A DNA stretch of 64,000 nt from Maricaulis maris (GTDB lineage: Bacteria; Pseudomonadota; Alphaproteobacteria; Caulobacterales; Maricaulaceae), in the NCBI RefSeq assembly GCF_003634045.1, contig NZ_RBIM01000002.1:486184-550183 (forward strand). The letters are read 5' to 3'. The notes under the pieces were generated by a model. The model saw nothing but the letters and a program-made list of their open reading frames with translations. It did not search any database and was not told the origin of the DNA. Positions 1 through 9,022 of this stretch are shown here, piece by piece (within the stretch, counting starts at the first letter, position 1; the number at the start of each line of letters is the position of its first letter). The position numbers and the translations under genes were made by a program.

Positions 1-2
1 CC

Positions 3-653
3 GCTGCCCTGATTTTTCTCGGCCACAAGACCATGCTGGAACGGCCGGCCCGGAGCGTCGGCATCGAGGTGCCACAAACCGGCTTCTGGCGCATCCTGAT
101 GCGTTCTCTGGCGCTGGGCCTCACGGTACTCGCCACGGCTGCGGTCGTTTTCGTTCTGGCGGCCTTACTGGTCGCGCTGGCTGAAATCGCCGGACTGGTT
201 GGCAATACGCCACGCATCGTGGTCGGCGCCCTCTCCGGCGGGATTGCAATCTGGCTGAGCCCGCTGTTCGCGCGCCTCTCCTTCATCTACCCGTCCAGCG
301 TCCTTGGCGGGCGGGACTGGTACGGCACCGCGCTCAATCGGGCCCGCCCGGCGGCGCTCGGCCTCGGCGCCGGACTGTGGCTGGTCGCCCTGGCATCCCT
401 GGCCCTTATCGTGCCGCTGATCATCTGGTCAAACACGCTTGTGCTCGCGATCGCCACCGACCTGCCCTCGCAGCCCGGAGACCTGCCGGACGATATCGGC
501 ACGCCGCTGTTCTGGCTCAGTCTGGTGATGGAGGAATTGCCGCTGCGACTGTTGCTGGTGGCCTATTCACTGGCCAGCATTGCCTGCGTCTCGGCGGCCT
601 ACAGGCTCACCGTTCTGACACCGGAAAAGCCCGGCTCGCACGATCAGGTCTGA
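3..653 (+). CDS. Integral membrane protein, 5'-truncated by window edge
   Basis: The reading frame is open from the window edge, and the first ATG (base 33) lies inside what looks like continuous coding sequence, so the true start is probably upstream. About four hydrophobic segments are visible: two near the start (LALGLTVLATAAVVFVLAAL and a Gly-rich helix), one after PAALGLGAGL, and one near the C-terminus. No catalytic motif is seen and I do not recognise the family. It ends in the short tail PGSHDQV, 40 nt before the 3' end of the opposing tRNA-Leu gene. Confidence 0.55.
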   Translation, partial: AALIFLGHKTMLERPARSVGIEVPQTGFWRILMRSLALGLTVLATAAVVFVLAALLVALAEIAGLVGNTPRIVVGALSGGIAIWLSPLFARLSFIYPSSVLGGRDWYGTALNRARPAALGLGAGLWLVALASLALIVPLIIWSNTLVLAIATDLPSQPGDLPDDIGTPLFWLSLVMEELPLRLLLVAYSLASIACVSAAYRLTVLTPEKPGSHDQV

Positions 654-693
654 GTGAGGGTTTCTTCCGATCTCGCCCCCTGAAGGAGAGAGA

Positions 694-780
694 TGGTGCG
701 GTCGAGAAGACTCGAACTTCCACGGGTTTTACCCCACAGCGACCTCAACGCTGCGCGTCTACCAATTCCGCCACGACCGC
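694..780 (-). tRNA. tRNA-Leu (anticodon GAG)
   Basis: Read on the minus strand, an 87-nt cloverleaf starts GCGGTCG and ends CGACCGC followed by the discriminator A and an encoded CCA. The anticodon stem is CAGCG/CGCTG with loop TTGAGGT, so the anticodon is GAG and reads CUC/CUU leucine codons. The long variable arm (GTGGGGTAAAACCCGT) is the class II hallmark of tRNA-Leu. The T-loop GTTCGAGTC is canonical. The gene stands alone between a membrane-protein gene and the FliN-like gene. Confidence 0.95.
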
Positions 781-797
781 ACGTCATGGAGGCGCGG

Positions 798-826
798 GAG
801 ATAGCAACATCCCCGCACCTTGTGAA
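798..826 (-). promoter_or_regulatory. Possible sigma70-type promoter of tRNA-Leu
   Basis: On the minus strand TTCACA (821-826) and TATCTC (798-803) are separated by 17 nt. This would start transcription roughly 10 nt before the tRNA 5' end. The match is moderate and read by eye. Confidence 0.35.
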
Positions 827-843
827 GAGGGTATTGCAACGCT

Positions 844-1143
844 TTATGCAGCTGCGAAGAATTCGTTGGCATCGGCCGGTCCAGTAATGGACACGGCGAT
901 ACGGTCGCCCTGGATGACAACATCGCCGCGGGCGATGGGATGATTGTTGGCCAGGATCCACACTTGGTCGTCCTCGCCCGAATCGAGCGGGATCACCGCA
1001 CCGCGTCCCATGCGGAGGAATTGCTGGATCGGCATCTTCGACCGGCCCAACAGGACTGAAATTTCCACTTCCACCGAACTGATCTGACTCACGTCGCACT
1101 CCAGGACTTGCGGATCATCATCGCGGGCCTGATGTTTGGCCAA
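844..1143 (-). CDS. fliN: FliN-like flagellar motor switch protein
   Basis: The 99-residue protein is a single SpoA (FliMN C-terminal) domain. The core [20 protein letters not shown], then a Gly-rich turn, [18 protein letters not shown] and RIAVSITG, follow the FliN pattern. FliN sits in the C-ring and with FliG and FliM controls export and rotation switching. The start appears to be TTG, because an in-frame stop lies nine codons upstream and no ATG precedes the domain. It is shorter than E. coli FliN and lacks its long N-terminal region. No other flagellar genes are visible here; it is divergent from lipB, with only 31 nt between starts. Confidence 0.7.
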   Translation of the reverse strand: MAKHQARDDDPQVLECDVSQISSVEVEISVLLGRSKMPIQQFLRMGRGAVIPLDSGEDDQVWILANNHPIARGDVVIQGDRIAVSITGPADANEFFAAA

Positions 1144-1174
1144 TACGGTTTCCGCAGCGTTAAGACTTCAGGAT

Positions 1175-1861
1175 ATGACATTACAAAACGTCGAATGGGC
1201 TGTTTCGCCCGGCCTGACACCCTATCAACCCGCCCTCGCCTTCATGGAAGCGCGGGCCGCAGCGATTGCGGCGGGCGGGGCCAATGAGCTGGTCTGGCTG
1301 CTGGAACACCCGCCGCTCTACACGGCAGGGACGAGCGCCAAGGCCGGTGACCTGCTGTCGCCGGACCGTTTCCCGGTTTACGAGACCGGGCGTGGCGGCG
1401 AGTACACCTATCACGGGCCGGGCCAGCGCGTGGCCTATGTCATGCTGGATCTGACGCGGCGCGGCCGCGATGTGCGCAAATTCATCCAGTCGCTGGAAGA
1501 CTGGCTGATCGGGGCCGCGGCGCAGTTCGGCATCGAAGCCGGCATTCGCGACGGCCGGGTCGGTGTCTGGGTCGACCGGTCAGGCGGACGCGAGGACAAG
1601 ATTGCCGCGATCGGCGTGCGCCTTCGCCGCTGGGTCTCCTTCCACGGCATCGCCTTCAACGTTGATCCGGATCTCAGCCATTTCACCGGCATCACACCGT
1701 GCGGCATCTCGGATCCCCGCTATGGCGTCACCTCACTGGCCGATCTGGGCCATGACATCTCGATGGCGGATTTCGACGTCGCGCTGCACCTGGCCTGGAC
1801 ACAAGCCTTCGGGGACGTGACCCGTGCCAACCCGCCGCGACTGCAAGCCGCTCAGCCCTGA
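1175..1861 (+). CDS. lipB: Octanoyltransferase LipB
   Basis: LipB moves octanoate from octanoyl-ACP to lipoyl-domain lysines, the first step of lipoate synthesis for pyruvate and 2-oxoglutarate dehydrogenases. Family signatures are present: [11 protein letters not shown], the substrate loop [12 protein letters not shown], the lysine in [19 protein letters not shown] and the catalytic cysteine in GITPCGIS. I prefer the ATG at 1175 (MTLQNVEW) over one 13 codons upstream, because the latter would overlap the divergent FliN start. Its 3' end overlaps the opposing gene by 10 nt. Confidence 0.92.
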   Translation: MTLQNVEWAVSPGLTPYQPALAFMEARAAAIAAGGANELVWLLEHPPLYTAGTSAKAGDLLSPDRFPVYETGRGGEYTYHGPGQRVAYVMLDLTRRGRDVRKFIQSLEDWLIGAAAQFGIEAGIRDGRVGVWVDRSGGREDKIAAIGVRLRRWVSFHGIAFNVDPDLSHFTGITPCGISDPRYGVTSLADLGHDISMADFDVALHLAWTQAFGDVTRANPPRLQAAQP

Positions 1862-2388
1862 TTAGTGGATGCGCTGTTGCGCTGCATGGTGGCGAACCAC
1901 AGCACGAAGACCGCGAGCACGCCCCAGAACCCGACATAGGACGGCCACGCCGTTTGCGAGAACATTTCCATCGCCCGTTGGGTGTCCGATTCGATCCAGG
2001 TCGAGAAAGCTTCCTGGAAACCCGGATCCGAAACCGCTTCGTTGAATGCCACCGTATCGGAGGTGTCGACACCCTGCTCCTCGGCAAAGGTGATCATCGC
2101 CTGGAACGACGCGATACCAACACCGATCAGCGTGCCGATTCCCTTTGCGACGATGGACAGGACGATCGGCAGGATGGCGAGGCCGATACTGCGGCCGGCA
2201 TGGCGGCGACGGTTGGCGAACAGGGAAAAACAGCAAAACCAGATCACCGCCATCGGAATGATGCCCGGCACCGGAGCCGTGCCGAAAGCGAGCCGGATCG
2301 CGTCCAGGGCAGCCAGGATGGCGATGCCGAGGATGAAAGCCGAAACAGACGCGCGGTGGTTGGGCAGCAGGAGGGCAAGCGGATTCAT
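1852..2388 (-). CDS. Membrane protein of unknown function
   Basis: The 178-residue protein has four predicted hydrophobic segments: residues ~13-33 and ~40-60, one around the [22 protein letters not shown] stretch, and a C-terminal helix [12 protein letters not shown] polar, Glu/Asp-rich loop lies between the third and fourth. No enzyme motif is visible. It is the downstream member of a run of minus-strand small membrane-protein genes that includes two DUF805 proteins, which may hint at a related role. The end overlaps the convergent lipB. Confidence 0.6.
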   Translation of the reverse strand: MNPLALLLPNHRASVSAFILGIAILAALDAIRLAFGTAPVPGIIPMAVIWFCCFSLFANRRRHAGRSIGLAILPIVLSIVAKGIGTLIGVGIASFQAMITFAEEQGVDTSDTVAFNEAVSDPGFQEAFSTWIESDTQRAMEMFSQTAWPSYVGFWGVLAVFVLWFATMQRNSASTNQG

Positions 2389-2491
2389 GAAGTCGTCCTC
2401 TGGACAGTGAAATGGCCGGTCCCCGTATCTACCCGGGAACCGGCCATATTCAAGCAGGATTCGACCCGGACGCGTCCCGGCCGGTCAGCGA

Positions 2492-2944
2492 TCAGACTGT
2501 TGGCATCTTGTAGACGAAATAACCGACTACCGCATTCCCGACCAGACTGCTGATGATACCGGCAAGAACACTGCTGACCGTGACAACCGGCATCGTGGTA
2601 CCCCCGGCCATGTTCACCCCCAACACGGGCATGAGGATGACATTCGCCACGATTACGATAACCAGGACCGCGACCACGGCTGCCGCCGCAAGCCAACCGG
2701 ACTTGCCCGCATCGTGGAAACGTTTGGCATAGACGCACACCCAGGCAAAGGCGAGCACGAGGCCGCCGACAAAGCTGAGCAGCAAGCCCAAACCCGGCAT
2801 CAGGCTGATGAATTGCAACACGATATAGGCCGCCATGATGGCGACGATGCCCTGGGCGAATTCCTGGGGTGACAACTTGCCAGACGCCCCGAACAGGATC
2901 CGTGTGGCATCGGCCGGATTAAGAATGAAACTATTGAGCGACAT
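2492..2944 (-). CDS. DUF805 family inner-membrane protein
   Basis: The 150-residue protein carries the DUF805 signature: an N-terminal FxxxG(K/R)(L/I)SPQEFxxG segment, then after two helices the motif YAKRFHDAGKSGW, equivalent to the usual RLHDxGRSG, followed by further hydrophobic stretches. The function of DUF805 proteins is not established. It starts with MSLNSFILNP and lies about 90 nt downstream of a second DUF805 gene on the same strand, with which it shares the general plan. Confidence 0.75.
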   Translation of the reverse strand: MSLNSFILNPADATRILFGASGKLSPQEFAQGIVAIMAAYIVLQFISLMPGLGLLLSFVGGLVLAFAWVCVYAKRFHDAGKSGWLAAAAVVAVLVIVIVANVILMPVLGVNMAGGTTMPVVTVSSVLAGIISSLVGNAVVGYFVYKMPTV

Positions 2945-3034
2945 GGCTTTGACTCTCCCCTGTCATTGGCGGGCAAAGCCTAGGCGGATTCCAGGAATTC
3001 TCCAGCCGTTTTTCGCCCCTGACGGGAAATGGCC

Positions 3035-3547
3035 TCATCCGGGCCTATCGTCGTCCTTGCCTGCTGTCGGCTGCGGATCCACCGTGACAGGCCCGGACTC
3101 GATCGCCGGTGCGGCGCCATAGAGGTTGTCGCCACCCTGACCGGGTGCCATGCCCAGCCAAACCGTGTAGCCGGCCCAGATCAACGTCCCCAAGCCGCCA
3201 AGCGTGAGTAATCCGCCACCGGCCGACAGGAACATCGCCGGCCCGATATCGCCGCCCGACAGCACAGCGGACAGGATGGCGCCGCCCACCATCATCACGG
3301 CAACAATGGCGAGCGCGAAACTTACCAACCATGGGAGGGCGTGAATGGCGGCACTGCGACCGGTATCGTGCAGGCGTTTGCCGTAGACGCACAGGCCGAC
3401 CCAGATCAGCCCCAGCCAGATCAAGCCACCCAGTATCGGGATGATGTCGGCCAGGATATTGCCGCCGATGATGATCGCGACGCCGATCCAGTAGTCCCGC
3501 GCCGCGATGCGGCCATTGGGGTTCAACAACAGGAATTGCCAGTCCAT
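3035..3547 (-). CDS. DUF805 family inner-membrane protein
   Basis: Starts at MDWQFLLLNPNGRIAARDYW, the standard DUF805 opening, so the ATG at 3547 is preferred to longer in-frame extensions that overlap pccA. The diagnostic YGKRLHDTGRSA follows the second helix, and two or three more hydrophobic segments follow. The C-terminal tail is polar (GAAPAIESGPVTVDPQPTAG). It lies 31 nt downstream of pccA on the same strand and may share its transcript. It is a paralogue of the next gene downstream; function unknown. Confidence 0.78.
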   Translation of the reverse strand: MDWQFLLLNPNGRIAARDYWIGVAIIIGGNILADIIPILGGLIWLGLIWVGLCVYGKRLHDTGRSAAIHALPWLVSFALAIVAVMMVGGAILSAVLSGGDIGPAMFLSAGGGLLTLGGLGTLIWAGYTVWLGMAPGQGGDNLYGAAPAIESGPVTVDPQPTAGKDDDRPG

Positions 3548-3578
3548 CGCGTCTGCCTTCCCCGGGTGGGCCCCGGAC

Positions 3579-5588
3579 CTATTCGAATTCGACAAGAAGC
3601 TCATCAGCGGCGACCGAGGCGCCGGCCTCGACCTTGATTGACTTGATCGTGCCATCGGTTTCGGCGCGCAGCACGTTTTCCATCTTCATGGCCTCGACAA
3701 TGACCAGCGGTTCACCGGTCTTGACGCTCTGACCTTCCTCGACCTCGAGCGAGACCACAAGGCCCGGCATTGGCGAGACGACCAGCTTCGCCATGTCCGG
3801 CTTTTCCTTCTCCGGCAGCATGGCGTGCAGTTCGGCGGACCGGGTGGTGCAGACCAGCGCAACGGCGGAGAAGCCGCGATGGCGCAAATGATAGCCTTCG
3901 GTGCGGTCGGCGAATTCAAGCGCGACCGGTTGCCCGTTGATATTGGCCTCGAAAAGATGTTGTCCGGCGCGCCAACCGGTTTCGACCTCCAGGCGCTCCG
4001 ACGCCAGCGACGGTGCCCACAGCGAGGCCCGGCCGGGACCGGTCATCTCGATCTCGACCGGAATGCGGCGCTTGTCGAGCAGGACGACCCATTCGCGCAT
4101 TTTTGGTTCCTCGACAGGCCGCATGCGGCCTTCAATCAAACCGGCGCGGCGCACAAAGGTCTCGTGCACAAACGCCGCAGCGCAGGTCATCGCGACCAAT
4201 TGCTCCTCGCGCGGCGCCGTGCCGTGAAACCCTTCCGGGAAATGTTCGGCGATATATCCGGTGTGGATACGGCCGGCGCGGAACTCGGCCTCGTCGAGCA
4301 CGGCCGACAGGAAGGGCGCATTCGATTGCAGGCCTTCGATATGCAGCCGGTCGAGGGCGGCGGCGAGCGTGTCGATCGCGGTCTCGCGATCCTTGCCATA
4401 GCCGATCACCTTGGCGATCATCGGGTCGTAGAAGAGCGAAATCTCATCGCCTTCGCGGACACCCGCATCAATACGCAGCTCCCCCTTGCCCAGCTTGCCC
4501 TCAGCCGGCTCCTGGAAGCGTTTCAGGCGACCGATCGACGGCAGGAAACCGCGATAGGGGTCTTCAGCGTAGAGCCGTGCCTCGACGGCCCAGCCCTTGA
4601 TCGGGACATCGCGCTGGGTGAGGCCCAGCGGCTCGCCCGACGCCGACCGGATCATCAGCTCGACAAGGTCGACATCGGTCGTCAGCTCGGTGACCGGATG
4701 TTCGACCTGCAGCCGGGTATTCATCTCGAGGAAATAGAATTTCTTGTCCTTGTCGACAATGAACTCGACCGTGCCGGCGCTGTCATAGTCAACCGCGGCC
4801 GCCAGGGCGACGGCCTGGGCCCCCATGGCCTCGCGGGTCTTCTTGTCGAGGAAGGGAGATGGTGCCTCTTCCAGAACTTTCTGGTTGCGGCGCTGGATCG
4901 AGCATTCACGTTCATTGAGATGGATGACATGGCCATGCTTGTCGCCCATCACCTGGATCTCGATATGGCGCGGCTCTTCGATGAATTTCTCGATCAGGAT
5001 GCGATCATCGCCAAACGACGACTTGGCCTCATTGCGGGCCGCCTTGAAGCCTTCCGTGACCTCGACGTCCGAGCGCGCAATCCGCATCCCCTTGCCGCCG
5101 CCACCGGCCGACGCCTTGAGCATGACCGGATAACCGATCGCCTTGGACGCGGCGAGCGCGGTATCGGCATCGGCGATCTCGCCATCGGCACCGGGAATGG
5201 TCGACACGCCCGCCTTGGCGGCTAGCTGCTTGGAGCGGATCTTGTCGCCCATCGCGTCGATGGCGTGGATGTTCGGCCCGATCCAGGCCACGCCGACCTC
5301 TTCCAGCGCCTTGGGAAAAGCTGCGTTCTCGGACAGAAATCCGAAACCGGGATGCACGGCATCGGCGCCGGTCTGCTTGATCGCGTCGAGAATTTTTTCG
5401 AGAACCAGATAGCTTTCGCCGGGCGCCGGCGGGCCGATGAAGACGGCCTCATCAGCCATTTCGACCGCCAGGCTGTCGGCATCAGCTTCGGAATAAACCG
5501 CCACCGTGGCGATACCCAGGCGTTTGCAGGTCTTGATGACGCGAACCGCGATCTCGCCCCGATTGGCGATCAGGATCTTCTTGAACAT
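3579..5588 (-). CDS. pccA: Propionyl/acetyl-CoA carboxylase biotin-containing alpha subunit
   Basis: The 669-residue chain has a biotin carboxylase N-domain (IANRGEIAVRVI), an ATP-grasp domain with KASAGGGGKGMR and EMNTRLQVEHPVTE, a carboxylase C-domain, a connecting BT-like region, and a C-terminal biotinyl domain with EAMKMEN. The biotin lysine is about residue 635. The subunit carboxylates its own biotin for transfer to propionyl-CoA by PccB; the matching pccB is at 10630-12162. Single-chain BC-BCCP architecture fits PccA rather than separate AccB/AccC. Propionyl-CoA is the likely substrate, but acetyl- or methylcrotonyl-CoA cannot be fully excluded. Confidence 0.9.
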   Translation of the reverse strand: MFKKILIANRGEIAVRVIKTCKRLGIATVAVYSEADADSLAVEMADEAVFIGPPAPGESYLVLEKILDAIKQTGADAVHPGFGFLSENAAFPKALEEVGVAWIGPNIHAIDAMGDKIRSKQLAAKAGVSTIPGADGEIADADTALAASKAIGYPVMLKASAGGGGKGMRIARSDVEVTEGFKAARNEAKSSFGDDRILIEKFIEEPRHIEIQVMGDKHGHVIHLNERECSIQRRNQKVLEEAPSPFLDKKTREAMGAQAVALAAAVDYDSAGTVEFIVDKDKKFYFLEMNTRLQVEHPVTELTTDVDLVELMIRSASGEPLGLTQRDVPIKGWAVEARLYAEDPYRGFLPSIGRLKRFQEPAEGKLGKGELRIDAGVREGDEISLFYDPMIAKVIGYGKDRETAIDTLAAALDRLHIEGLQSNAPFLSAVLDEAEFRAGRIHTGYIAEHFPEGFHGTAPREEQLVAMTCAAAFVHETFVRRAGLIEGRMRPVEEPKMREWVVLLDKRRIPVEIEMTGPGRASLWAPSLASERLEVETGWRAGQHLFEANINGQPVALEFADRTEGYHLRHRGFSAVALVCTTRSAELHAMLPEKEKPDMAKLVVSPMPGLVVSLEVEEGQSVKTGEPLVIVEAMKMENVLRAETDGTIKSIKVEAGASVAADELLVEFE

Positions 5589-5697
5589 GCTGGCCCCTTG
5601 ATCCGGGTGCGGGTGATTACCGCACAGGTGTCACGGGTTTAGCGTGGCTTGGCCGGGGGCGGCAAGCGGTGGCGGCGGCGCGTCTCAGTCGCTGCAC

Positions 5698-6150
5698 TCA
5701 CTCTGCGTCGCGCGGCCGCTCCAGCCAGTCCGCCTCCAGGGCCCGCAGCTTGCCGACGATCGAGACCAGGAAGGCCGTCGACCAGCCGATCATCAGGAAG
5801 CCGGTAAACCCTTCCATCGCCGCAACAAGACGCCACTCATTGTCGATGATGACATCGCCATAGCCGAGCGTGGTGAAGGTCGAGGTCGAAAAGTACAGCG
5901 CCTCCTCGAGGCCGGAGACCACCCCCAGCGCCAGATAGGCCAAGGCAAAACTCCAGATTTCGATCGCGTGCACAACGAACAGACCCAAAACGACAAACAG
6001 GATGAACAAGGCCTGCCGCAGGTTCGAGCCGTGCGGGTCGATCCGGCCGCTCCTCAGGCGCGCCAAGGCCAGCAGGGCGCCAAGGCCCACCATGTGAACG
6101 AGCACCGTCCAGACGGCCATTCCGGCCGAAACGAGCAGGGCTTCCATCAT
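5698..6150 (-). CDS. Small potassium-channel-like protein (ion-channel pore domain)
   Basis: The 150-residue protein has an N-terminal helix, a second helix, a pore loop with the K+ selectivity filter TTLGYGDV and a final helix ending in a basic/acidic tail (WLERPRDAE). This is the Ion_trans_2 two-pore-helix layout with one extra N-terminal helix. The ATG at 6150 is chosen because GGAGGG lies 7 nt upstream. No regulatory RCK/TrkA domain is attached. It is divergent from the next gene, with a 69-nt gap. Confidence 0.78.
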   Translation of the reverse strand: MMEALLVSAGMAVWTVLVHMVGLGALLALARLRSGRIDPHGSNLRQALFILFVVLGLFVVHAIEIWSFALAYLALGVVSGLEEALYFSTSTFTTLGYGDVIIDNEWRLVAAMEGFTGFLMIGWSTAFLVSIVGKLRALEADWLERPRDAE

Positions 6151-6219
6151 GCGCAATCCCTCCGAGGCTGGCAGCGAGCGCGATTCGCCATAGTCTCCGG
6201 TGCAAAGGGGAATCGATCA

Positions 6220-7083
6220 ATGAGCAAAGCCGTCTACCGCCTGTCCTCCATCGCCCGTCCGCTGGAAGCCAAATATCCGACCAATCTGGCCGTCCTGGTC
6301 GCCCTGCCACTGATCGGGATCGGGCTTGGCCTGCATGCCTATCTCTCCGCCGGCGGCGGCGCGGTGAATGCGCTGATCACCGGACTGGAGGGCATGGTGA
6401 TCATCTTTCTCGGCTGGGCCCTGGGCCGCGAAGCCGATCCCGACCGCAATCTGACCGCCTTTGTGGCCGCGGCCCTCATCCTCTACGGGCTGGTCATGGG
6501 CCTGCCGACCTCGGTCTGGACACTCGCCTTCGTCCTAATGGCGGCGCGCACGGTCAACCGCACCGTGGGGCAACCGGCCAAGCCGGGCGATCTTGGCATC
6601 GTCCTCGTTCTGGCCGGGCTGTCGGTCTTCAGCGACGGCTATGCGTTGATGGGACTGGTCGCCGCGATTGCCATCGCCATCGACGTCAATCTCGACCGCT
6701 CCCGCAGCCTCGCCCTGATCGCCGCCCTGATCGCCCTCGCCTTCACGGTCTGGCAGCTGATCATACTGGAGGGTGATTTCACGGCACTGTTGATCCCGCA
6801 GGGCGTGTCGACCACGTTGATGGCGGTGATTGGCGGGCTGGTCGTGATTGGCCTTCTCGGCGCCTGGCTGTGCCCCGTCCCGACCAGCGTCTGCGATGCC
6901 CGCGGCGAAGCGCTCAGCCATGCCCGGGTGCGCGGCGGACGGCTGGTGATCAGCCTCGCCCTGCTCGCCGGCATGGCCGAGGGCAATGCCCTCGCCCACG
7001 CCCTCTACCCGCTGGCTTGCGTCCTGCTGGTAACCTTCATCGTGCGCTTCATTCCAACCGGTCGTGGCGCCGTCAAGACCTGA
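6220..7083 (+). CDS. Polytopic membrane protein of unknown function
   Basis: The 287-residue protein starts at MSKAVYRLSSIARPLEAKYP with AAAGGGG 9 nt upstream. Roughly eight to nine hydrophobic helices follow, separated by short loops; a few charged positions (GREADPDRN, DVNLDRSRS) mark likely loop ends. No transport or catalytic motif is recognised. The N-terminal soluble stretch and helix-rich body resemble many uncharacterised alphaproteobacterial membrane proteins. The desaturase gene follows after 93 nt on the same strand. Confidence 0.65.
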   Translation: MSKAVYRLSSIARPLEAKYPTNLAVLVALPLIGIGLGLHAYLSAGGGAVNALITGLEGMVIIFLGWALGREADPDRNLTAFVAAALILYGLVMGLPTSVWTLAFVLMAARTVNRTVGQPAKPGDLGIVLVLAGLSVFSDGYALMGLVAAIAIAIDVNLDRSRSLALIAALIALAFTVWQLIILEGDFTALLIPQGVSTTLMAVIGGLVVIGLLGAWLCPVPTSVCDARGEALSHARVRGGRLVISLALLAGMAEGNALAHALYPLACVLLVTFIVRFIPTGRGAVKT

Positions 7084-7176
7084 CGCCGCGCCCCCTCTTT
7101 CGCCAAACCGGCTTCTGCGAGACAATGGGCGCCAAGAGACCCGCCCGGCGGGCAAAGCACGGAAGGTCGACAGAGC

Positions 7177-8085
7177 ATGAGCCAGCAGCACGCCGGAAAT
7201 GACCGCCGCCTGTCCGATTGCGTGAACCGTGAGGAATTGCGCGAGCTGTCACGCACGACGAACTGGCAGGGCATGCTGATGCTGGCCGGTGACATCGCCC
7301 TGCTGGCCGCCGCCTTCGCGCTGGCCATCATCTGGCCCAACCCGCTGACCGCGATCATCGCCGTGCTGATCATCGCCGGGCGCCAGCTGGCCCTTGCCAT
7401 CGTGCTGCATGACTGTGCCCACAAGGCGCTGTTTCGCACGCCCTGGCTCAACGAATTCGCCGGACGCTGGATCGGCGGCGCCGCGGTCGATGTGCCGCTG
7501 CAGCTCTATCGCGATTATCATCTCGACCATCATCGCCATGCCGGCACCGACAAGGACCCCGACCAGGGCCTGGTCAAAGCTTATCCGGTGACGCGCGACA
7601 GCCTGCGCCGCAAATTCACCCGCGACCTGACCGGTCAGACCGGTTTCAAGGAAATGGTGATGAGCTGGCGCAAGCCTGACTGGCGCGCCAAACTCCCCTT
7701 CCTCGCCTTCCAGCTGGTCCTGATCATTGCCCTCGCCGCCGCCGGGGCGATCTGGGCTTACGCGCTGTGGTGGGTGGCCCGCCTCTTCCTCTATCCGGCG
7801 ATTATGCGGCTGCGGAATATCGGCGAGCACGGCGTCGCCATCGACCGCTATGACACCGAGCCGCGCCTCAACACCCACACCACGGTTGCGCGCTGGTTCG
7901 AGCGCCTGCTGGTGGCGCCCAATAACGTCAATTTCCACCTCGAACACCACATGTTCGCCGCCGTCCCGCCCTATAATCTCCCGCGCCTGCACAAGCTGCT
8001 GGCGACACGTGGCTATTACGAGGGCCATACCTGCATCACGCACGGCTATCCGGCGATGCTGGCGAAGGCGGTACGGGCGGCGTAG
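7177..8085 (+). CDS. Membrane fatty acid desaturase
   Basis: The three histidine boxes of membrane di-iron desaturases are present: HDCAH at residues 78-82, HLDHH at 115-119 and a C-terminal HLEHHMF. Four hydrophobic segments bracket them in the usual 2+2 arrangement. The protein would insert a cis double bond in acyl chains of phospholipids or a related hydrophobic substrate (the same fold includes carotenoid and sphingolipid enzymes, so specificity is open). ATG at 7177 with GGAAGG 10 nt upstream. Length 302 is typical of the compact bacterial group. Confidence 0.85.
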   Translation: MSQQHAGNDRRLSDCVNREELRELSRTTNWQGMLMLAGDIALLAAAFALAIIWPNPLTAIIAVLIIAGRQLALAIVLHDCAHKALFRTPWLNEFAGRWIGGAAVDVPLQLYRDYHLDHHRHAGTDKDPDQGLVKAYPVTRDSLRRKFTRDLTGQTGFKEMVMSWRKPDWRAKLPFLAFQLVLIIALAAAGAIWAYALWWVARLFLYPAIMRLRNIGEHGVAIDRYDTEPRLNTHTTVARWFERLLVAPNNVNFHLEHHMFAAVPPYNLPRLHKLLATRGYYEGHTCITHGYPAMLAKAVRAA

Positions 8086-8128
8086 CGGCGCTTGCCTCAA
8101 CCCAATACCACGACATGTCTCCCGGAAG

Positions 8129-8268
8129 CGCGCCAGCGCTATCCGGGACCAACGGCCGGCTCAGCGCTTCAAGGCAGGTTCGGTTGGCCCCGGGTCCCTG
8201 CCCGAAAAAATGGTGTGTGCTTAAGACGCGCGAACGCGGAACACTCCATAAATCGCTTGTCAGCCAGC
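8129..8268. repeat. Dispersed repeat, copy 1 (~140 nt)
   Basis: Shares with 8881-9019, in the same order and orientation, the blocks CGCGCCAGCG, ATCCGGGACCAACGG, AAAATGGTGTGTG and ATCGCTTGTCAGCCAGC, with more divergent sequence between. The first ~27 nt (8121-8147) can fold into an imperfect hairpin (CCCGGA...TCCGGG). It occupies most of the 8086-8300 gap; no gene is seen there. Confidence 0.8.
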
Positions 8269-8300
8269 CGGTCCGGAACCAGCCGCGGCCATTCACGCGC

Positions 8301-8753
8301 CTACACGTCGAGACGCGCCTTCAACAGGCGATTGGCCTCGATGATTGCGAGGCAGGCGATCACGCCGAGATCCAGACCATTGGTCACCACATCCGCGAGC
8401 ACGACCCAGTTGATCGCATGCACCAGCGGCATGGCGATCGAGGTGAAGTAAAACCAGATCGCTGAATCGAGCGCAAAACTGACCACATAGAGACAGGTCG
8501 CGGCCATCAGCCGGTTGCTGGCAATCAGTCCCGCTGTCACCGCATAGCCGACCGCGTAGGTCGCCCAGCCGGCAATCAACCAGACCGGTGCGCTTTGCGC
8601 GTAAGGCAGGAGATCGAGTGGCGGCGCCAGGAGATCGGCCCGGATGCCGAGGACGACGAGCAGCCACGTCAAGGTATAAAGTGCGCGGACCGCGACCAGG
8701 ATGGCCAACAGCCTGATAATCAGGTCATTCCCGGCGTGTGAGTTTTGATCCAT
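8301..8753 (-). CDS. Small integral membrane protein, unknown function
   Basis: The 150-residue protein has four hydrophobic helices (for example LLAILVAVRALYTLTWLLVV and VWLIAGWATYAVGYAVTAGL) with short loops and a basic C-terminal end (NRLLKARLDV). No known motif is recognised. It is flanked on both sides by copies of the same dispersed repeat in direct orientation (8129-8268 and 8881-9019), so it may have been carried or bracketed by repeat-mediated rearrangement. Confidence 0.55.
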   Translation of the reverse strand: MDQNSHAGNDLIIRLLAILVAVRALYTLTWLLVVLGIRADLLAPPLDLLPYAQSAPVWLIAGWATYAVGYAVTAGLIASNRLMAATCLYVVSFALDSAIWFYFTSIAMPLVHAINWVVLADVVTNGLDLGVIACLAIIEANRLLKARLDV

Positions 8754-8880
8754 GGCTGCTCATCCACCGTTAATTGAACAAGGGCGAAACCGCCATGATC
8801 GCACCGTGCAAGAACAGCCTTGGATTGACCACGCTGTCAAGTTGCGTCGCGATACGATTTGCCGCCCCATTTGCCGAAAT

Positions 8881-9019
8881 CGCGCCAGCGCCATCCGGGA
8901 CCAACGGGCCCCAGCGCGACGAGTGCCGTTCAGTCGCTCCCGAGGCGTCGCCCGGGAAAATGGTGTGTGAGAGTGCGCGTGCGTGCGCGGACCGCGCCAT
9001 ACATCGCTTGTCAGCCAGC
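8881..9019. repeat. Dispersed repeat, copy 2 (~140 nt)
   Basis: Direct copy of the element at 8129-8268. CGCGCCAGCGCCATCCGGGA, GAAAATGGTGTGTG and ATCGCTTGTCAGCCAGC match; the middle is diverged. It ends 3 nt before a long inverted repeat. The gene-free stretch 8754-9292 consists of this copy, the inverted repeat, and the start of the hairpin cluster. Confidence 0.8.
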
Positions 9020-9022
9020 AGG

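Noticed and set aside
3825..5225. Plus-strand open frame of 466 codons opposite pccA
   Set aside because: Shadow of a highly expressed GC-rich gene; no motif.
8092..8465. Short plus-strand open frames covering repeat copy 1
   Set aside because: They run through the repeat and antisense to 8301-8753, with no ribosome site or conserved pattern.
8100..9020. CRISPR array among the repeats of this region
   Set aside because: Only two copies, about 140 nt each and about 610 nt apart, with no regular spacers and no cas genes.
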